DNA of 64,000 nt. Source: Caenibius tardaugens NBRC 16725 (GTDB lineage: Bacteria > Pseudomonadota > Alphaproteobacteria > Sphingomonadales > Sphingomonadaceae). The position numbers and the translations under genes are program-made. Below the pieces are notes generated by a model. That model was not told the origin of the DNA. It saw only the letters and a list, made by a program, of their open reading frames with translations, and did no database searches. Of the stretch, positions 56,330-64,000 are shown one piece after another; position 1 is the first letter of the stretch; every line of letters starts with the position of its first letter. Location: assembly GCF_003860345.1 (NCBI RefSeq), contig NZ_CP034179.1, forward strand, positions 2,030,001 to 2,094,000, in the 5' to 3' direction.

Positions 56330-57347
56330 GTATATGATCATGCAAATCGAAGCCCTCCTGCGTGCATTGGCTGATCCCAGCCGGTTGCGAATAATGCGCT
56401 TGCTTGCGCGGATGGAGCTGGCGGTGGGGGAGATCGTGCAGATTCTGGCGCAAAGCCAGCCGCGCGTGTCCCGCCATGTCAAAATACTCTGCGATGCGGG
56501 CCTCGCCGAACGCCACCGCGAAGGTGCATGGGTCTTTGTCCGCAGCCGCCTTTCCCCCGGCCATGGGGCAGGGGCGCTGACTGCTGTCGAAGCCTTGCTG
56601 GATGTTGCCGAGAACGAGGATGGCACGTTCGCTGCCCAATGCGCGGCGGATCGTTCGCGGTTGGCTGCAATCCGCGATGCCCGATCCGCGCGGGCGGCGG
56701 ATTATTTTGCCGTCCATGCCGCGCAGTGGGACCAGTTGCGCGAACTGCTGTGCGATCCAGCGGAAGTGGAACGCGAACTGCTGGCCGTGCTGGACGGCAA
56801 TCTGGGGGCGGTGCTCGATATCGGCACAGGCACGGGGCGGATCGCGGAACTGCTGTTCGACCGCGCGGCGACCGTTACCGCGCTGGACCGCAGCCATGAT
56901 ATGTTGGCGCTGGCGCGGGCGCGGTTGCAGGATTGCCCCACCGGGCGGATCGAACTGGTGCAGGGCGATTTTACCGCGCTGCCTTTCGCTGACGACAGCT
57001 TCGATACGGTAACCCTGCATCAGGTGCTCCATTATGCGCAGTCTCCCGACCGGGTTCTGGACGAAGCCGCGCGTGTGACGCGGGCAGGCGGGCGGATCGC
57101 CATTGTCGATCTCGCCCCGCACGCGCGGGAGGAATTGCGCACGGCCCATGCCCATGCCCGGCTCGGGTTCGGGGATGAGGCCATGCAACACATGCTCACT
57201 GATGCGGGATTCCGCCCCGAGACGCCGCGCGCGCTCGATGGCGGCGATCTCACAATCAAGGTCTGGACTGGAACGCGCAGCAAGCTATCGGCAATGCCGG
57301 AACGCCCGCCGTCCATCCCGGCGCCGCTTCCATCCCTGTCCCTGTGA
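56328..57347 (+). CDS. ArsR-family regulator fused to a SAM-dependent methyltransferase
   Basis: Fusion of 339 residues. Residues about 1-85 form an ArsR-type winged helix (LLRALADPSRLRIMRLL, then SQPRVSRHVKIL). From about 120 a class I methyltransferase domain follows, with the SAM-binding motif VLDIGTGTGRIAELL. It lies directly before metF and metH, and overlaps metF (GTGA). Such fusions (SahR/SamR type) sense S-adenosyl compounds to control methionine genes. ATGs at 56328, 56334 and 56340 are in frame; the last fits ArsR homologues and clears the operator. Confidence 0.85.
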   Translation: MYMIMQIEALLRALADPSRLRIMRLLARMELAVGEIVQILAQSQPRVSRHVKILCDAGLAERHREGAWVFVRSRLSPGHGAGALTAVEALLDVAENEDGTFAAQCAADRSRLAAIRDARSARAADYFAVHAAQWDQLRELLCDPAEVERELLAVLDGNLGAVLDIGTGTGRIAELLFDRAATVTALDRSHDMLALARARLQDCPTGRIELVQGDFTALPFADDSFDTVTLHQVLHYAQSPDRVLDEAARVTRAGGRIAIVDLAPHAREELRTAHAHARLGFGDEAMQHMLTDAGFRPETPRALDGGDLTIKVWTGTRSKLSAMPERPPSIPAPLPSLSL

Positions 57348-58321
57348 CGGCGAATATTTTGAAAGATACCGCGTTCATGTCTCAAAGCTCCACGCCCTTC
57401 GATGGCGAACGGCCGCTCGATACGCCGCTTTTTGCGGGGTTGCCGGGTGATATTGCCGTTTCGTTCGAATTCTTCCCGCCCAAGAGCGAGAAGATGGAAG
57501 CACAGTTGTGGGAGGCGATTACCCAGCTGGCACCGCTGGAGCCGAGCTTCGTTTCGGTGACCTATGGCGCGGGCGGCTCCACGCGCGAACGAACCCATGC
57601 CACAGTCAGCCGGATCGTGAACGAAACCGCGCTGGTGCCGGCTGCACATCTGACATGTGTGGCGGCCAGCAAGGGCGAGATCGCCGAAATCGCGGACCAG
57701 TACTGGGAGGCGGGCGTGCGCCACATCGTGGCGTTGCGTGGCGATCCGCCGCCGTCCGACGGCGGGCGCTTCATCCCGCATCCGGATGGCTATGCCGGGG
57801 CTGCCGATCTGGTGGCGGGACTGCGCAAACACCATGATTTCGAGATTTCGGTTGCCGCCTATCCCGAAATGCACCCCGAGGCGTCCAGCCTCGAGGCCGA
57901 TCTCGACAATCTCAAGCGCAAGCTGGACGCCGGGGCCAGCCGCGCGATTACGCAGTTCTTCTTCGCCAACGACGCCTATTTCCGCTTCCTCGACAAGGCG
58001 CTGGCAGCCGGGATCACCGCGCCGATCCTGCCCGGCATCATGCCGGTGACCAATTTCGACGCGATCCGCCGGATGTCGGCCAATACCGAAATCCCGGGCT
58101 GGCTCGAGGCGACGTTTGAAGGCATGGACGAACGTCCGGGGCCGCGCGCACTGGTTGCGGCGGTAGTTGCCGCCGAACAGTGCCGCAGGCTCTATGCTGG
58201 CGGTGTCCGCGATTTCCATTTCTATACGTTGAACCGGGCGGAACAGGCCTATGCCATTTGCCAGCTGCTGGGCCTGCGCCCGCGCGGCGCCCATGGCACA
58301 CACAAGGAGACCGCAGCATGA
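57344..58321 (+). CDS. metF: Methylenetetrahydrofolate reductase
   Basis: FAD enzyme reducing 5,10-methylene-THF to 5-methyl-THF, the methyl donor for methionine, 325 residues. The TIM-barrel opening VSFEFFPPKSEKME, the folate site around FVSVTYGAGG, and the FAD-binding region HIVALRGDPP are all clear. The start is the GTG overlapping the regulator stop, or ATG at 57377 (MSQSS); both leave the conserved domain intact. Second gene of the methionine operon; it overlaps metH1 by ATGA. Confidence 0.95.
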   Translation: MTANILKDTAFMSQSSTPFDGERPLDTPLFAGLPGDIAVSFEFFPPKSEKMEAQLWEAITQLAPLEPSFVSVTYGAGGSTRERTHATVSRIVNETALVPAAHLTCVAASKGEIAEIADQYWEAGVRHIVALRGDPPPSDGGRFIPHPDGYAGAADLVAGLRKHHDFEISVAAYPEMHPEASSLEADLDNLKRKLDAGASRAITQFFFANDAYFRFLDKALAAGITAPILPGIMPVTNFDAIRRMSANTEIPGWLEATFEGMDERPGPRALVAAVVAAEQCRRLYAGGVRDFHFYTLNRAEQAYAICQLLGLRPRGAHGTHKETAA

Positions 58322-59367
58322 CCAGTGCAGAACAGGCTTTCCGCGCCGCTGCGGCAGAACGCATTCTGGTGTTCGACGGCGGTTATGGCACGGCGATCCA
58401 GAAATATGGGCTGACCGAAGCGGATTATCGCGGCGATCTCGATCTCGCGAAGGACCAGAAGGGCAACAACGATCTGCTGTGCCTGACCCGGCCCGATGTG
58501 ATCAGTGCGATTCACACCGCCTATTGCGAGGCGGGGGCGGACATGATCGAAACGAACACCTTCAGTTCCACCCAGATCGCCATGGCCGATTACGGGTGTG
58601 AACATCTGGTGCGTGACATCAATCTGGCCGCTGCCAGGCTGGCGCGTGCGGCTTGCGATGCCGCCACGGCAAAGGATGGCAAGCGTCGTTTCGTCACCGG
58701 TTCGATCGGGCCGACCAACCGCACCCTGTCGCTATCGCCCGACGTGAACGATCCCGGCTATCGCGAAGTGACGTTTGACGAACTGAAAGCCACCTATCGC
58801 GAACAGTGCGATGCGCTGATCGAAGGCGGGGTGGATTTCCTGCTGGTCGAAACCTGTTTCGATACCTTGAATGCCAAGGTCGCCGGACTGGCCGCGCGCG
58901 AGGCGGCAGAGGCTGCCGGGCGCGATGTGCCCCTGATGATGAGCTTCACCATCACGGATATGAGCGGGCGCAACCTGTCGGGCCACACCGTCACCGCGTT
59001 CTGGTATGCGCTGCGCCATCTGAAACCGCTGACCATCGGCATCAACTGCGCCTTCGGGGCCGACAAGATGCGCCCTTACCTGACCGAACTGGCCAAGGAT
59101 TGCGATGCGCTGATCCTCGCCTATCCCAACGCGGGCCTGCCCAACGAACTCGGGCAGTACGACGAACTGCCGGAACGCACGGCAGAACTGATCCGCGAAT
59201 GGGTGGGCGAAGGGCTGGTCAATATGGTCGGCGGCTGCTGCGGCACAACGCCTGCGCATATCGCGGCCATTGCCCGGATGGTGGCGGGCGACTCCGGCCG
59301 TGCTGTGCCGGAAACGCCGGTGCAGACACGTCTGGCGGGGCTCGAACCGTTTATCATGGTTGCCTGA
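58318..59367 (+). CDS. metH: Methionine synthase, homocysteine-binding half
   Basis: Amino-terminal module of cobalamin-dependent methionine synthase as a separate protein of 349 residues. It opens with RILVFDGGYGTAIQ and carries the zinc-binding cysteines in GINCAFGAD and GGCCGTTPAHI. It contributes homocysteine for methylation by the cobalamin half encoded downstream. In most bacteria both parts are one chain; this split form occurs in alphaproteobacteria. ATG 58318 overlaps metF. Confidence 0.93.
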   Translation: MTSAEQAFRAAAAERILVFDGGYGTAIQKYGLTEADYRGDLDLAKDQKGNNDLLCLTRPDVISAIHTAYCEAGADMIETNTFSSTQIAMADYGCEHLVRDINLAAARLARAACDAATAKDGKRRFVTGSIGPTNRTLSLSPDVNDPGYREVTFDELKATYREQCDALIEGGVDFLLVETCFDTLNAKVAGLAAREAAEAAGRDVPLMMSFTITDMSGRNLSGHTVTAFWYALRHLKPLTIGINCAFGADKMRPYLTELAKDCDALILAYPNAGLPNELGQYDELPERTAELIREWVGEGLVNMVGGCCGTTPAHIAAIARMVAGDSGRAVPETPVQTRLAGLEPFIMVA

Positions 59368-59919
59368 ATGCGGCAGCCGATTGCCTCTCCTCCCCCATGG
59401 CGCATTCGCCCCGCTGGGCCCGACGACGTCGATGCGCTGGCCCTGATCGGGGCGGCGACCTTTCTCGAATCCTTCGCCGGGAATCTGGATGGGGCGGCGT
59501 TGCTGGTCCATTGCCGGAACCAGCATGCGGCTGCGGCCTATGCAGCCTATCTGGCCAAGGGGGCGCAGGCGTGGCTGGTCGAGGTGGAACCGGGCCATGC
59601 GCCGGTTGGCTATGCCTTGCTGACATCGCCCGAACTCGACGCGGCGCGGGATGGCGATATCGAACTGAAGCGGATCTATCTGCTGTCACGCTTCCATGGG
59701 ATGGGTATGGCGCAGGCGCTGATGGACACGGTCCAGCAGGCTGCCGCGCACGATCATATCCGCCTCTTGCTCGGGGTGAAGGATGACAACCACCGCGCGC
59801 TTTCGTTTTACCGCAGGCAGGGCTTTGCCCGAATTGGCGACCGCCAGTTCAATGTCGGCGGATTGATATATCAGGATCTGGTGCTGGCATGTCCGTTGAC
59901 CTTGCCGGCAGCTTCGTAA
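59368..59919 (+). CDS. GNAT-family N-acetyltransferase
   Basis: Acetyl-CoA-dependent acetyltransferase of 183 residues. The fold is seen in [16 protein letters not shown] (beta1/alpha1), then [21 protein letters not shown] (acetyl-CoA binding loop), and [17 protein letters not shown] near the end. It sits between the two metH parts, starting right after the first (no gap) and ending 16 bases before the second, so it is in the operon. Substrate unknown; a role in methionine metabolism is not implied. Confidence 0.85.
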   Translation: MRQPIASPPPWRIRPAGPDDVDALALIGAATFLESFAGNLDGAALLVHCRNQHAAAAYAAYLAKGAQAWLVEVEPGHAPVGYALLTSPELDAARDGDIELKRIYLLSRFHGMGMAQALMDTVQQAAAHDHIRLLLGVKDDNHRALSFYRRQGFARIGDRQFNVGGLIYQDLVLACPLTLPAAS

Positions 59920-59935
59920 TTTCACGAGAAAACCT

Positions 59936-62563
<2,628 letters not shown>

Positions 62564-62574
62564 ACCGGCCGCGG

Positions 62575-62745
62575 TCAGACCTTGATTGTCAGTTTCGGGC
62601 GCGCCCGGTAGCGGTGCGCCAGTTCCTGATACGCGCCGACCAGGCGTTCATGCATCGTGCGTTGTTCGGCATCCGCCGCGTGGTCCGCCAGTGTCTGGTG
62701 TTCGCGTGCACGGCGGTTGTAGTATTCGAAATGCGTCGGAATCAT
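62575..62745 (-). CDS. Small protein of 56 residues
   Basis: A compact, very polar protein starting MIPTHFEYYNRRAREHQTL and ending RYRARPKLTIKV. It is rich in His, Arg and Glu, probably all helical, with no membrane segment. An excellent Shine-Dalgarno (GGGAGGAG) precedes the ATG at 62745, and a long palindrome (62792-62813) lies in its promoter, shared with the divergent beta-helix gene. Convergent with metH. No family recognised; the coding signals are good. Confidence 0.65.
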   Translation of the reverse strand: MIPTHFEYYNRRAREHQTLADHAADAEQRTMHERLVGAYQELAHRYRARPKLTIKV

Positions 62746-62791
62746 GCGATTCTCCTCCCACTTGGGCGGCTTAAGGCGAATCGTCGCGCCA

Positions 62792-62813
62792 AAAATTGAC
62801 CGTGGTCAATTTT
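62792..62813. promoter_or_regulatory. Perfect 22-base palindrome in a divergent promoter
   Basis: AAAATTGACC, two bases GT, GGTCAATTTT. Both arms match exactly. The TTGACC/GGTCAA core is typical of operators for TetR-family regulators. It lies 47 bases upstream of the small gene and 65 bases upstream of the beta-helix gene. Confidence 0.65.
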
Positions 62814-62878
62814 GCCTTCCGTGCAGCCTTGGCACAGCTATTCTGCGGCCGGTTGCCCGTTGCGGGCAGCGGGCTACG

Positions 62879-63877
62879 ATGGGCGCGATGATGAACCGAC
62901 CCCCTGTTCGCCCGTCGCGTCGCGTATCGATGCTGGCTTCTCTGGCTGTGACCGCCGCCGCGCTTGCGCTGCCCGGTGGGGCTTTGCTGGCGCAGGGCCA
63001 TGGCGCGGGGCCTTATACCGTCAAGGAAACGGGCAAGCGTTATGAGCGGCTGCAGGATGCGGTGAACGCAATTGGCGGCGGCACCGGTACGATCACGATT
63101 GCCCCCGGGCGCTACGCCGATTGCGCGGTGCAGGAAGCGGGCGATGTGTCCTATGTCGCGAACGCGCCGGGATCGGTCATTTTCGACGGCACGATCTGTG
63201 AAGACAAGGCGGCGCTGGTGTTTCGCGGTTTCAATGCCAGCGTTTCGGGCATCACCTTCCAGAACATGAATTCGATCTACTCGGGCAATGCCGCCGGTAT
63301 CCGGCAGGAAAAGGGTAACCTGACCGTGGTGCAGAGCTGGTTCAGGGACAGCCAGCAGGGCATCCTCGGCAATGCCGATCCATCGGGCCGGGTGGTGGTG
63401 GACAAATCGACGTTCACCAATCTCGGCACTTGCGCCTATTCGGGCGGGTGCGCGCATTCGATCTATATCGGCGAATACGGACTGGTGCGTGTCACCCGGT
63501 CGCGGTTCGAACGCGGGGCGGGCGGGCACTATCTCAAAAGCCGTTCGGCACAAGTGCAGATCGCGGGCAACAGTTTCGATGATTCCAACGGGCGCTGGAG
63601 CAATTACATGATCGATCTGCCGTTGGGGGCCACCGGGCAGATCACCAACAACTGGTTCGTGCAGGGCCCCGACCATGAAAACCACGCGGCGCTGATCGCC
63701 ATTGCCGCCGAAGGGAAGAAGAACAGTTCGGACGGGCTGGTCATTTCGGGCAACGATGCCCGGCTTTCGCCCAAAGTCACCTGGACCACGCTTTTTGTTG
63801 CCGACTGGTCGGGTGACCGGTTGCAGATCGGCGAAAACAAGCTTGGCCCCGGGATCAAGCGGTTTGAGAAGATCTAG
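62879..63877 (+). CDS. Exported right-handed beta-helix protein
   Basis: Protein of 332 residues with a signal peptide (about 1-36, ending GALLA|QGH) and then a right-handed parallel beta-helix: repeated short turns such as GITFQNMNS, VVDKSTFTNLG, VRVTRSRFERG and VQIAGNSFDDS. Two Cys pairs are present (YADCAVQ with TICED, and CAYSGGCAH). It resembles pectate-lyase-fold proteins, but no catalytic residue set is evident; it may bind or cleave polysaccharide. ATGs at 62879, 62888 and 62891 are possible starts. It shares a divergent palindrome with the small gene. Confidence 0.78.
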   Translation: MGAMMNRPPVRPSRRVSMLASLAVTAAALALPGGALLAQGHGAGPYTVKETGKRYERLQDAVNAIGGGTGTITIAPGRYADCAVQEAGDVSYVANAPGSVIFDGTICEDKAALVFRGFNASVSGITFQNMNSIYSGNAAGIRQEKGNLTVVQSWFRDSQQGILGNADPSGRVVVDKSTFTNLGTCAYSGGCAHSIYIGEYGLVRVTRSRFERGAGGHYLKSRSAQVQIAGNSFDDSNGRWSNYMIDLPLGATGQITNNWFVQGPDHENHAALIAIAAEGKKNSSDGLVISGNDARLSPKVTWTTLFVADWSGDRLQIGENKLGPGIKRFEKI

Positions 63878-64000
63878 CCCGGCACGCCCCGCAGGTTGAC
63901 ACGGAATGCGGTAGGAAACATCAGAATATATGTTTCTTATCAATGTATTGATGTGTTCTTGTGTGACTTTCCACCGCCACTTGTGTTGCGGGCAGGCTAT
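63878..64000. other. Window-end intergenic stretch
   Basis: About 120 bases after the beta-helix gene. The part near 63920-63970 is AT-richer than the surroundings and may hold a promoter for a gene beyond the window. No coding frame or hairpin worth naming. Confidence 0.5.

Overview
This is a GC-rich chromosomal window from an alphaproteobacterium, most likely a sphingomonad (Novosphingobium or Sphingobium-like). The evidence is the gene orders rnd-lptC-lptA and DUF3576-leuS-lptE-holA, a split MetH, exosortase A-associated glycan genes, PHA metabolism genes, and the sphingomonad flavour of the small proteins. Almost all of it is ordinary core genome. I see no IS element, CRISPR array, rRNA or complete prophage. 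There is one tRNA, tRNA-Leu(TAA).

Layout. 1-2.7 kb: a truncated POT peptide transporter, ihfB, and a two-gene YeeE/YedE sulfur transporter. 2.7-8.8 kb: tRNA-Leu, a D-lactate/glycolate-type flavin dehydrogenase, a tandem PilZ protein, a NatAB-like ABC exporter pair and queG. 8.8-17.7 kb: a ferredoxin reductase, a three-gene run (alpha/beta hydrolase, TPR protein, luciferase-like oxidoreductase), thrS, agmatine deiminase and an M28 lipoprotein peptidase. 17.8-25.0 kb: glnE, a Bcp peroxiredoxin, a DUF455 ferritin-like protein, an M23 endopeptidase, galU and murA. 25.1-27.3 kb: a small stress-type protein, a ribbon-helix-helix protein, phaB and an unknown exported protein. 27.6-32.3 kb: the DUF3576-leuS-lptE-holA operon. 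32.3-33.2 kb: two phage-appendage-like genes on the opposite strand. 33.4-36.6 kb: rnd-lptC-lptA, ung and an exported protein. 36.9-42.9 kb: gltBD. 43.2-48.7 kb: exosortase A-associated glycan genes. 48.7-55.5 kb: phaZ, an MsbA-like ABC exporter, an M13 peptidase, uppP and a GlsB/YeaQ-type protein. 55.5-62.6 kb: two small lipoproteins, then a methionine operon (ArsR-methyltransferase regulator, metF, metH N-half, GNAT, metH C-half). 62.6-63.9 kb: a 56-codon gene and a beta-helix protein either side of a strong palindrome.

How the genes work together. glnE, gltB and gltD handle ammonium assimilation. murA, uppP, galU, lptA, lptC, lptE, the M23 peptidase and the glycan genes build the envelope. 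phaB and phaZ make and degrade PHA. The methionine operon appears to be controlled by its own first gene through a palindrome overlapping that gene's start.

No wholly new system is evident. The best leads are regulatory or small: the operator of the methionine operon; a hairpin covering the ribosome-binding site of the GlsB-like gene, which overlaps a possible general-stress promoter; a 10+2+10 palindrome at 62.8 kb; a PhaR-like site before phaZ; the isolated phage-appendage gene pair; and two small genes (68 and 56 codons).
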